From positions 263,891 to 327,890 of the forward strand of contig JABUFB010000003.1 in the NCBI GenBank assembly GCA_013314775.1: a DNA stretch of 64,000 bases, written 5' to 3'. The position numbers were made by a program, and so were the translations under genes. Below the pieces are notes generated by a model. That model was given only the letters and a program-made list of their open reading frames with translations. It was not told the origin of the DNA and searched no databases. Position 1 is the stretch's first letter. The number at the start of each line of letters is the position of its first letter. This DNA comes from Armatimonadota bacterium (lineage in GTDB: Bacteria > Armatimonadota > Zipacnadia > Zipacnadales > JABUFB01). Positions 43,523 through 51,257 of the stretch are shown piece after piece.

Positions 43523-45277
43523 TTATCCAACCATGACCGGCTCTTCCGGGTACGCCAACTCCACCGCAGGCTTGCGCCGGGCCATCGCAAGTGCCAGCGT
43601 CAAAGGCCCCACGCGTCCGATGTACATGGCGAGAATGATTGCCATGCGCCCGAACCGGGAGAGGGTGGGCGTCATCCCGGTGGACAGCCCCACTGTGCCG
43701 AATGCAGAGACAGTCTCGAACAAGATGTCAATGAACCGGCCACCCTCGCTGATGCAAAGGGCGAAAGTCCACAGGAGGACGAAGCCACCGAAGAGGATCA
43801 GAATCGCCACCGCGCGATGACGGACCTGCTCGGGAATGGCGCGCCTGAAAGCCTGCACTCTGGACTCGCCAAGAATCATGGCGCGGGCCAGCACCGCCAC
43901 CACGGCCAGTGTACTCGTTTTCACACCGCCGCCGGTTGAGCCGGAAGATGCTCCCACGAACATGAGGAGCACCATCAGGAACTTGGTGGCTTCCGTGAGC
44001 GCACCCATGGGCACTGTGTTGAAGCCGGCGGTGCGCGACGTGATTGACTGGAAACCTGCCGACCAGAAGGCCTCCGCCCAGTCCTGGCGGAGCATGATGT
44101 GGGTCCATTCCAGGAGCCAGAACCCGACGAAGCCCAGGAGCAACAGGTAACCGGTGGTGGTGAGGGTCAGTCGGGAGTGGAGTGAAAGCCGCGCCCGGCG
44201 GCCCATATTCCTCGAGCGCACCGTATGCCACAGGTCCAGCACCACGGGTATGCCCAGGCCGCCCACGACGATGAGGCCGCCGACCACGATGTTTACGAGC
44301 GGATCAGCGGAGTAGTCCTCGAGGCTGTTCGAAAAGAGGCTGAACCCCGCATTGCAGAAGGCCGAGATGGCGTGGAAAACCGCGAGCCAGGCCGCTCTCA
44401 GGGGTGTCTCGCCACCCAGGACCCAGCGAAGATAGAGCAGCGCCGCGCCGAGGGCTTCGACGGAGAATGTGAACAGCGCGATGAGGCCAAGGGTCTGCCC
44501 AATAGCGTGGGGGGCTTGGGCGACGAGGGTGTCGCGAACGATCATGCGCGCGCGCACAGAGACCTTCTGCCCGCGAGCCGCCCCGAACATGGCCGCGAGG
44601 GTCATGATGCCCAGGCCACCGAACTGGATCAGCAGGAGAATGACCACGAGCCCGAGGAGGCTGAAATCGCGAGGCGTATCCTTGACGATCAGGCCGGTGA
44701 CGCAGACAGCACTGGTGGCGGTGAAAAGAGCGTCCAGGGCGCCGATGGATTGTCCGCCGGCGCTGGATTCGGGCAGGGCCAGCAGGAGCCAGCCGGCGGT
44801 GATCGCCAGCGCGAAACTTGCGGCCACGGTAGCGGGAGGGCTGAGGACCAGGGCGTGCACGGATGTGGCGTACTCCCGGGCCAGGAGCCGGGACCTGAGT
44901 CGCAGAGCAAGGACGACGATGACGGCTTTTCCCAGGGCACTCGTGGCGGAGACGCCGGGGTAGCTACGGTCGCTTCCTGCGACCAGCACCATTTCGAGAA
45001 GCGTCAGGGCCGCAAAACCCAGCGCCCACGCCTGCTCCACCTTGACGCTGAAGGGCTCGAGGTCCCGGCGCTCGGCCTGGGCGCGTGATCGCAGAGCGGC
45101 GACGTACAGCAAGGCGGCGATTCCCATATCCGCCACCTGCAGGACGGAAACGCCGACTCCCGGTCGGAACCGGTGCAGGACCTGCAGCACAAGCAGCACC
45201 AGAGCACTGCCCCCGGCGACCCAGATAGTGCCGTACCGGAAAGCGTCCTGCGCTCTTCTGGTTGTGAGTGACCTCAT
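43523..45277 (-). CDS. ktrB: K+ uptake membrane subunit, KtrB/TrkH family, with N-terminal extension
   Basis: The 584-aa polytopic protein has the repeated selectivity-filter regions of the Trk/Ktr/HKT superfamily (for example TATSAVCVTGL, the AISAFCNAGFS region, SRTAGFNTVPMG and SAFGTVGLSTGMTP). The first 120 residues add three or four further hydrophobic helices (IWVAGGSALVLLVLQVL, VADMGIAALLYVAAL, ALGFAALTLLEMVLVAG), so it is longer than a typical KtrB of about 450 aa. It moves K+ (often with Na+ coupling) across the cytoplasmic membrane together with the downstream KtrA protein. Confidence 0.88.
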   Translation of the reverse strand: MRSLTTRRAQDAFRYGTIWVAGGSALVLLVLQVLHRFRPGVGVSVLQVADMGIAALLYVAALRSRAQAERRDLEPFSVKVEQAWALGFAALTLLEMVLVAGSDRSYPGVSATSALGKAVIVVLALRLRSRLLAREYATSVHALVLSPPATVAASFALAITAGWLLLALPESSAGGQSIGALDALFTATSAVCVTGLIVKDTPRDFSLLGLVVILLLIQFGGLGIMTLAAMFGAARGQKVSVRARMIVRDTLVAQAPHAIGQTLGLIALFTFSVEALGAALLYLRWVLGGETPLRAAWLAVFHAISAFCNAGFSLFSNSLEDYSADPLVNIVVGGLIVVGGLGIPVVLDLWHTVRSRNMGRRARLSLHSRLTLTTTGYLLLLGFVGFWLLEWTHIMLRQDWAEAFWSAGFQSITSRTAGFNTVPMGALTEATKFLMVLLMFVGASSGSTGGGVKTSTLAVVAVLARAMILGESRVQAFRRAIPEQVRHRAVAILILFGGFVLLWTFALCISEGGRFIDILFETVSAFGTVGLSTGMTPTLSRFGRMAIILAMYIGRVGPLTLALAMARRKPAVELAYPEEPVMVG

Positions 45278-45560
45278 GCCCTGCTGCCTGCCTGGGATTG
45301 GTGCTCGGCCTGATGATTCGGAATGGTAACGAAGGATAGGCGTGCAGCGCTTGGACTGTCAAGCGACCGGGTGCATTCCCCGATAGCAGGTGCGTTCGGT
45401 CGAGCCGGGGCGTCATCTCTTTCCCCGGGTGTACCCGGCAACGAGAAGAGACGCGGCCGTTACCTCAAAGCTCGCGAGGCGGGCCGCACAGGGGACCCCT
45501 CGCGGTGCCCTTGAGAAAAAACATAACGTGATTCTACACCTTTGTTGGCATGCGCCGATG
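45278..45560. other. divergent leader region of the ktr operon
   Basis: No gene is visible in this interval. A structured element lies at 45410-45454: a 9-bp stem GCG-TCTCTT with AAGAGA-CGC (3-nt bulge) encloses a CCGGGT/ACCCGG hairpin. Because Ktr genes are often controlled by c-di-AMP riboswitches I compared it with that consensus, and it does not match. Confidence 0.35.
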
Positions 45561-45566
45561 TATAAT
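45561..45566 (+). promoter_or_regulatory. -10 element of the aldolase gene
   Basis: A perfect TATAAT preceded by TG lies 82 nt before the chosen start codon. The expected -35 position is poor. Confidence 0.5.
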
Positions 45567-45648
45567 GGGTGAACCAGGGGCAACTATATTCGGGATGTCG
45601 CCCGGGCTGTCCCGCCGGCGCGCAACCCCACAAAAGGAGTGTCTGTGG

Positions 45649-46548
45649 ATGGGCAGGTTCCTGACGCTTGATGACATGGATTTGGGCGTGGGCAAGCGGA
45701 CGCGCCTGCACCGGCTGTTGTACGAATACGGTCCGGGCAACGGCACCCTCCTGTTCCTGCCCATTGACCAAGGCCTGGAGCATGGTCCGGTGGACTTCTT
45801 CCCCAACCCGGAAAGCGCGGACCCCGACTTCCAACTGCGGCTGGCGCTGGAAGGCGGCTATTCCGGGATCGTTTTCCACATCGGCCTGGCGCGCAAATAC
45901 ATGCACAAGTACGCGGGCAAAGTGCCGCTGGTGCTCAAGCTCAACGGCAAGACGGAAATCCCGCCCAGCGATAAGGCGCTGTCACCTCAGACGGCGACGG
46001 TGGAAGACGCGGTGAACCTGGGCGCGGACGCAGTGGGGTACACGCTGTATGTTGGCTCGCCGCGCCAGGATGATGACTTTATCCAGCTCATGGGGATACG
46101 CAACGACTGCGAACGCTACGGCATGCCGCTCATCGTCTGGGCGTACCCTCGCGGGGAGGCAGTCGACGCCAAAGGCGGCCGCGATTCGCTGTACGCCATC
46201 GACTACGCGGCCCGGACGGCGTGCGAACTGGGCGCCGACCTGGTGAAGCTCAACATGCCGAAGCTCGGAGATGCAAAGGCCAAGGACCAGCCGGCTCCGT
46301 ACAACACTCTGGAGGTGAGTGCCCAGAAATCCCTGGATCGCATTGTGGCTTCCGCGGGCCGCACGATGGTCCTGATCTCGGGTGGGTCCAAGATCGGTGA
46401 CGAAGATCTGCTCGAGAAGGCGGAGATGTGCATGAAGGCAGGGGCCACGGGGCTGATCTTCGGCCGGAATATGTGGCAGCGCGCATGGGATGACGCAATG
46501 CAGATTACCGGGCGCGTAAAGGAGATGCTGGCCCGGTACGGGAGATAG
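45649..46548 (+). CDS. fbaB: class I fructose-bisphosphate aldolase, DhnA/FbaB type
   Basis: This protein of about 299 aa starts at ATG 45649 with AAAAGGAG upstream. It has LLFLPIDQGLEHGP (Asp-x-Gly region of DhnA aldolases), a long family-specific segment GYTLYVGSPRQDDDF, PLIVWAYPRGEAV with the catalytic Tyr, ELGADLVKLNMPK with the Schiff-base Lys, and ATGLIFGRNMWQR as the phosphate-binding strand. It cleaves fructose 1,6-bisphosphate in glycolysis without metal. It is related to, but distinct from, the ADH synthase at 9650-10465. Confidence 0.9.
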   Translation: MGRFLTLDDMDLGVGKRTRLHRLLYEYGPGNGTLLFLPIDQGLEHGPVDFFPNPESADPDFQLRLALEGGYSGIVFHIGLARKYMHKYAGKVPLVLKLNGKTEIPPSDKALSPQTATVEDAVNLGADAVGYTLYVGSPRQDDDFIQLMGIRNDCERYGMPLIVWAYPRGEAVDAKGGRDSLYAIDYAARTACELGADLVKLNMPKLGDAKAKDQPAPYNTLEVSAQKSLDRIVASAGRTMVLISGGSKIGDEDLLEKAEMCMKAGATGLIFGRNMWQRAWDDAMQITGRVKEMLARYGR

Positions 46549-46741
46549 TGGCTTCCGGGCCGACGGGCGCGGGTGCGTTTCAGTATTGTCCGTGCTCCAA
46601 TGTCATCTGTTCGCCAGCCTCAACGTGTCTGGGTCTACCGCCATCAGGCGCTCTACCTGTCTGGTATGAGAACATACGGCAAAGCGTCATTACCACCGGC
46701 CCGAGCATGCGGCAGTCGTGCTGGTGGCCTTCTGCCTCATA

Positions 46742-46810
46742 GCCCGCGAAGCGGGCGGCAGCCTCCAGCCACGGGTGGAGTGAAACGAAGGGGAACAAGA
46801 GCCGTGGTGC
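46742..46810. repeat. REP-like palindromic element
   Basis: A GCCCGC/GCGGGC hairpin is followed by complementary CCAGCCACGG and CCGTGG-type segments (the latter near 46801-46806). I did not see a second copy in the window, so its repeat status rests on resemblance to known REP families. Confidence 0.35.
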
Positions 46811-47069
46811 GCGGTCGAGTTGCGTCTCTTGAGCTCCCGAAGGCCGACAGAAACGATGAGCCTGCCGGGCGGTTGTGCGTTCCGGTTCAAGGGCTGCGGC
46901 CCGCGTCGCGGGCCTATCCCAGGCCCATCCTGTGCCACCGGCATCGCAAGATGAAAAGTAACGGCAGCGCCTCCTTTTCTCTGCCGTGTTCGGCCGAGGA
47001 AGGAGACGAGGCCCGGGCTCGCCCGAATCCACCTGCTTTCAGGGAACGCACCCCCGGCCGCTTTCGCTC

Positions 47070-47098
47070 TTGACGCTCCTGCGGGGCCGTGCTAACGT
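47070..47098 (+). promoter_or_regulatory. promoter of the ferredoxin gene
   Basis: TTGACG, 17 bp, then TAACGT preceded by TGC (extended -10), 67 nt before the start codon. Confidence 0.55.
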
Positions 47099-47164
47099 TG
47101 CCGTGTTCTGTTTGAGCGGTTGCTGAAAACGTGCGCGAACAAGTATCAAGGAGGACGGAACATA

Positions 47165-47338
47165 ATGCCACACGTGATTGACTGCGAAGCCTGCGTGTCC
47201 TGCGGAGCCTGTGCTGAAGTCTGCCCGGTGAACGCTATCTCCGAAGGCGACGACTGCTACGTTATCGACCCCGACACCTGCACCGACTGCGACCAGTGCA
47301 CCGACGAGTGCCCGGTGTCAGCGATCACCAGCGAGTAG
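47165..47338 (+). CDS. 2[4Fe-4S] ferredoxin
   Basis: The 57-aa protein has two complete cluster motifs: CEACVSCGACAEVCP near the start and CTDCDQCTDECP near the end, each with CxxCxxCxxxCP spacing. This is a clostridial-type low-potential electron carrier. ATG 47165 has AGGAGG upstream. It is monocistronic between its own promoter and a strong terminator. Electron partners are not in the vicinity, although a radical SAM protein lies 3 kb away. Confidence 0.95.
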   Translation: MPHVIDCEACVSCGACAEVCPVNAISEGDDCYVIDPDTCTDCDQCTDECPVSAITSE

Positions 47339-47361
47339 AACCCACGCGCGCCGACGTCAAG

Positions 47362-47395
47362 AAGGGCCTCCCGGTTGGGAGGCCCTTTGCTTTGC
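47362..47395 (+). terminator. intrinsic terminator of the ferredoxin gene
   Basis: AAGGGCCTCCC and GGGAGGCCCTT form an 11-bp stem with a GGTT loop, followed by TGCTTTGC. It separates the ferredoxin from the convergent GreA-like gene and may serve both directions. Confidence 0.8.
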
Positions 47396-47416
47396 ACGGG
47401 GGGTGCGAGGGCGGTC

Positions 47417-50071
47417 TCACGGCAGGCGCTTGCGCACGGATACGACTTCGAGACGCTGGGTTCCCGCGCCAGTCTCAAACTCGGCGACTTCGCCGGGGCG
47501 CTTGCCCACGAGAGCCTGCCCCACGGGAGCGAGGTAGTTGATGATGTTCGGATCCTGAGCGCTGTCGCCCTGCCCCAGGAGCCAGAAGGTCCGTTCCTCA
47601 CCGCTATCGAGGTCTCGCACAGCCACCTCGGTTCCGACGACCACGGTATCGTCCGGGAAATGCAGGTCCTCGATGGCGCGGGCGCTCTCCATGGTCTTGC
47701 GCAGGGTCCGCAGGTTGGCATCGGCAATGCCCTGGCGTTCCTTGGCATCGTGATACTCGGCGTTCTCGCTGAGGTCGCCCAGGGAGCGAGCGTGAGCAAT
47801 GAGCCTGGGCAGTTCGTTGGATAAGAGGTCCTCGAGTTCCCGGATTCGCTGAAGGTTCTGCTCGTAAGTGTTGCGCGTCATCAAGATGACACCGGGGTCG
47901 AAATGGACCGCGATGGGGTCGAGCTCCTCGGTGGCGCTGTGGTCTGCCCGGAGGCGTTCGGCCACCTCTTCATGTCCCACGTAAGACAGCAGGAATACCA
48001 GGGGCTCTACTCCGGATTCGCTGCCGCTCAACCCGCGGGCGCCCCTTCGGATTCGCTCAAGGCTCTCCTCATCCAGCTCTGCCTCGCGTAACCGGGCGGC
48101 CAGTGGACCGTGGGTGTCCAGCATATCGAGGGCTGCAAGACGTAGCTTCGGAGCCGCGTTGGAGGACAGCACCCCGATGACACCGACCAGCAGGTCCCAT
48201 GGCGTGAGTTCTGGGCGGTCGATCCCGCCGGCAAGCGCGAGGCGCACCAGTGCGAGGCGTGTGGCCGGCCAGCCGGTGTCTTCCAGCGCCAGTTCACGAA
48301 GGCGCTGGTCGGCTTCGTCCCCGAGACGCTCGCGGAGGGCTTCCAGGGCTCGGTGACGTACTGCCGGGAAGCGCGAGGCGATGCTGGAAATCGCCGCGGC
48401 ATCCCAGTGGGCGCTCTCCAGGCCGATGGTAAGCAACTGCTCCTGCTCTTCGGCCGTCGCGCCGCCTGCCACCCCGGGTTCCTGCCTGAGTGCTCGGGTT
48501 CCGAGATCGGTCCAGAGCTCTCTGCGTTCCGGCGCCCATTTCATGAGCAGCGGGACGGCGGGGAGCACTTCGGTCGGGCTGGCCGCTTCGGCGCGCTTGA
48601 TCAGCTCGGGCAGATAGGTCTCTCTCGCGCGCTCTTCGGCTTCCGGGTGGTGGCGCAACAGGCGTCCCACCAGGCTCACCGCCCCGCGCAGCCCGCTTTT
48701 TTCCGGAAGCGGGGGAAGCTCCAGGCCTTCTTCCTCGTCCGTGGGAAGACGGTAGATCTGTCGGAAGACCTGGGATGTGTCGATCCGATCGTCCTCAACC
48801 GCACAATCCCTGGCACGCTTCCACCAGGTCGACCATTCATCGTCGTGGATGACCTGCCCCGCCAGGCAGTCGCGCAGGTCGCGGACCTTCGCCTCGCCGC
48901 CCAGATCTGTCAGCGCCCGGACCAGCAGGCCCACGGGATCGTTCTCACGCTCGTGCTCGATGCGCTCGGGTTCGCTGAACCGCGCCACGCGCAGGCACTC
49001 GCTGGGCAGTGGATGAAGTGAGCGGACGGCGATCTCCAGAGCCATGCGGTGCTGGGGCTTGCGCTCGAAGTCGATGACAAGGAACTTGCCTTCGAGAGAG
49101 ATGATGCGTCCAACTCCGAAACTGTGGTGCTCTACGAATGCTCCGGGACGGTAGTTGAACATCTCGCGGAACCGCGCCAGGGCCTGTTCCAGGGCGACTT
49201 CGGGGTCAGCGAGCCCGCAGTCGGTGACGAAAGACTTTATCTCCGCGGTCCCGCCCAGGGAGTTGACCAGGGATTCAACGTAGGCGCTGCGCAGGTCCTC
49301 GAACCCCGGGCGCTTGAGCAGGATGCGCTCCAGCACCTGGGTCATCTCCTGATGCAGGCCGAACCGTTCAATGTTGTCTGCGGCGAGCTCAAGGGTGGTG
49401 TCCAGCAGGTCCCGTAGACCCGCTGCGGCCATGCGTGGCAGCATCCGGACCAGTTCGCGATTGACGTCCCGACGGGGGCTCTCGAGCACTCGCAGCAGGG
49501 GCTCCTCGGCACGGTCGCCGTCTTTCTCGGCGATGTACCGCTTGAGGGCTTCGCAGGCCAGCACAGAGGCGCGGTCGGCCTGCCCGTCGCGGTCTGCGGC
49601 CTGAGCACGGAACCACAGGAGGTCGGGCGCGTTGGGGCACAGCTCTTCGGCCAGGTCCTGGTCTGCCTGCTGCCGCTCGGGGTCATCAAGTTTCGCCCAG
49701 CAAGAGATGAGCAGACGCACCACGCGATTGTCCGGCCACAAAGGCAGGGCGCGCAGCGCCAGTTCACGCGCGCCTTCCCAGTCATTCTGCCGGGCCAGTT
49801 CGCGGGCAAGCTGCACAAAACCCTTGCCTGCGTCCTCATCCTGACCATTCAGCTCCTGGTAGACCGCGGCGGTGTAAAGGCCCCGCAGGTTCTTCCCGGA
49901 CTGATCCAGGGCCACCTGTGCGCGCGCCGCAAGCTTGAACAGGGCGTCCTCATCCTGCGCGCTCTCGAGGATGCTGTTGATCGCCCCGCGGTGGTCGGCG
50001 CTGAGGACCTCCGCGGGGGCAGAGGCAAGCGAGAGAATCTCGTCCAGACGGTCGATGGTCTCGGTAGTCAT
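47417..50071 (-). CDS. greA-like: GreA-type transcript cleavage factor with long N-terminal extension
   Basis: The protein has 884 aa from ATG 50071, compared with about 158 aa for GreA. Residues 731-884 are a complete GreA: a coiled coil with the diagnostic tip GDLSENAEYHDAKE (residues 765-778; acidic Asp766 and Glu769) and a C-terminal FKBP-like domain ending in a VGQALVGKRPGEV motif. GreA rescues backtracked RNA polymerase by stimulating RNA cleavage. Residues 1-300 are helical and TPR-like. Residues 308-355 (PGAFVEHHSFGVGRIISLEG) look like a small SH3/CarD-like module. Residues 400-720 are helical and HEAT-like. Similar large Gre proteins are known in spirochaetes. Confidence 0.87.
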   Translation of the reverse strand: MTTETIDRLDEILSLASAPAEVLSADHRGAINSILESAQDEDALFKLAARAQVALDQSGKNLRGLYTAAVYQELNGQDEDAGKGFVQLARELARQNDWEGARELALRALPLWPDNRVVRLLISCWAKLDDPERQQADQDLAEELCPNAPDLLWFRAQAADRDGQADRASVLACEALKRYIAEKDGDRAEEPLLRVLESPRRDVNRELVRMLPRMAAAGLRDLLDTTLELAADNIERFGLHQEMTQVLERILLKRPGFEDLRSAYVESLVNSLGGTAEIKSFVTDCGLADPEVALEQALARFREMFNYRPGAFVEHHSFGVGRIISLEGKFLVIDFERKPQHRMALEIAVRSLHPLPSECLRVARFSEPERIEHERENDPVGLLVRALTDLGGEAKVRDLRDCLAGQVIHDDEWSTWWKRARDCAVEDDRIDTSQVFRQIYRLPTDEEEGLELPPLPEKSGLRGAVSLVGRLLRHHPEAEERARETYLPELIKRAEAASPTEVLPAVPLLMKWAPERRELWTDLGTRALRQEPGVAGGATAEEQEQLLTIGLESAHWDAAAISSIASRFPAVRHRALEALRERLGDEADQRLRELALEDTGWPATRLALVRLALAGGIDRPELTPWDLLVGVIGVLSSNAAPKLRLAALDMLDTHGPLAARLREAELDEESLERIRRGARGLSGSESGVEPLVFLLSYVGHEEVAERLRADHSATEELDPIAVHFDPGVILMTRNTYEQNLQRIRELEDLLSNELPRLIAHARSLGDLSENAEYHDAKERQGIADANLRTLRKTMESARAIEDLHFPDDTVVVGTEVAVRDLDSGEERTFWLLGQGDSAQDPNIINYLAPVGQALVGKRPGEVAEFETGAGTQRLEVVSVRKRLP

Positions 50072-50146
50072 GCAGCAGAACCTTTCGGTAATTCGCGGGC
50101 TAGTTTCCTGTCGGGCGTCGGGTTCACGCCGGGGGACGGGGAAATA

Positions 50147-50155
50147 AGTATAACA
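50147..50155 (-). promoter_or_regulatory. extended -10 promoter of the greA-like gene
   Basis: The minus strand reads TGTTATACT, an extended -10 with 5 of 6 matches to TATAAT, 76 nt before the start codon. Confidence 0.5.
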
Positions 50156-50332
50156 CATTCCCGTCGCGCGAAGTCGCCATTCTGTGAAGGGAGGGTTCGA
50201 GTCAGCGCTCCGATTTGGCGCCACACTGCGCAACGCGTGGTGTGCTCCGTTGATGATAGGGCTCTGTTTCAGCTCCGTCGAAAGGAGTGACACCCACCGT
50301 TTGACGGGATCGGGCAACCACCGTTCTCCCGC

Positions 50333-51235
50333 TCAGATCACCGACGGCCGCGCGTATGTACGCTCCCGTTCTGATTGGGGGCGTTCAAGGAATCGATCGA
50401 TGCGCCGCAGCATGGAATCGCGCTGGTCGGGGATGCGGCCGGCAAGTTGCACGTAGATATTCCCGTGAATGGCCTCGACCTGCGTCGGGAAGCGGATGCC
50501 CTCGATGATTGACCGAAGTTCCAGCACGGTGCCCTCGGGAGTCTGAGGGGCGAACTGCCCGGCCTGCACGTCCTCCCAGAGCGGGCAGTGGGGCCCACCC
50601 TCGCTACCGAAGATCCAAAGGCGGCGGAAGCGCACGAATTCGGGCTGGACTGCGTTGAGCACCCGCAGGGTCTCGCGCACGTGCTCCTGCGACTGCTGCG
50701 CGCCGCCCAGGCCCAGGAGCACGTAGTGGGAAAGCTCGATGCCCGCCTGGCGCACCGCGAGACCGGATTCAATGAACAGCTTCGCCGATGCGCCCTTGCG
50801 ATGGAAGCGCAGAAGGGCATCCGAACCGGTCTCAAGGCCGACGTGAACGCGGTCCAGACCGGCCTGATGGAGGCGGGGGAGTTGCTCCCTGCGTTTGCTG
50901 CAGGTGGATGCGCGGGCGTAGCATGTCACTCGGCTGAGTGCCGGGAAAGTCTCGCGCAGGAACCTGAGAATCTCCGCAAAGTCGTCGGGGTCAATGAACA
51001 TGGGGTCGGCGTCGCCCAGGAAGGCGCTGTCCCAGTCTGAGCCCCACAGCTCCCGTGCTGCGAGAATGTCCTGTTTCACGTCCTGCACCGGGCGGATCTC
51101 GAAATGCGGCTGCCCAAAATGCCCGTAGATCCCGCAGAACTTGCAGCGGTTCCAGTTGCAGCCCCGGGTCACCCGGATCAGAAGGCTGCCGGCTTCGGTT
51201 GGCGGACGGATAATCAGCTGCTCAGGCGGTCTCAT
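50333..51235 (-). CDS. radical SAM protein with CX4CX2C motif
   Basis: The 300-aa protein has RVTRGCNWNRCKFCGIYG, where the cluster cysteines follow CX4CX2C spacing instead of the canonical CX3CX2C. This is a recognised variant in a COG1032-like subgroup. Other radical SAM landmarks are present: the AFLGDADP motif for SAM, HVGLETGSDALLRFHRKG and HYVLLGLGG. There is no B12 or TRAM domain. The function of this subgroup is not established. It is 22 bp downstream of the secreted DUF4838 gene on the same strand. Confidence 0.85.
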   Translation of the reverse strand: MRPPEQLIIRPPTEAGSLLIRVTRGCNWNRCKFCGIYGHFGQPHFEIRPVQDVKQDILAARELWGSDWDSAFLGDADPMFIDPDDFAEILRFLRETFPALSRVTCYARASTCSKRREQLPRLHQAGLDRVHVGLETGSDALLRFHRKGASAKLFIESGLAVRQAGIELSHYVLLGLGGAQQSQEHVRETLRVLNAVQPEFVRFRRLWIFGSEGGPHCPLWEDVQAGQFAPQTPEGTVLELRSIIEGIRFPTQVEAIHGNIYVQLAGRIPDQRDSMLRRIDRFLERPQSERERTYARPSVI

Positions 51236-51257
51236 CTCCGGGCCGCGCCACCTTCCC

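Larger units (their letters stand above)
46549..47164. other. gene-free interval with REP-like palindromes
   Basis: No gene is supported in these 616 bp. GCCCGC-GAA-GCGGGC (46742-46756) is followed by CAGCCTCCAGCCACGGGTGG and AGTGAAACGAAGGGG. This arrangement resembles REP-type sequences common in planctomycete-like genomes. A perfect palindrome GGCCCGCG-T-CGCGGGCC lies at 46898-46914. The ferredoxin promoter is at the right end. Confidence 0.5.

Noticed and set aside
44225..45088. A 287-codon frame opposite ktrB.
   Set aside because: It is highly charged with no domain, and the opposite strand encodes a clear membrane K+ transporter.
45278..45560. c-di-AMP (ydaO/yuaA) riboswitch in front of ktrB.
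   Set aside because: The conserved blocks of that riboswitch are not found; only a generic stem structure remains.
46549..47164. A short coding gene in the gene-free interval before the ferredoxin.
   Set aside because: Frames in both directions lack Shine-Dalgarno sites and domain-like composition, and the region is dominated by palindromes.
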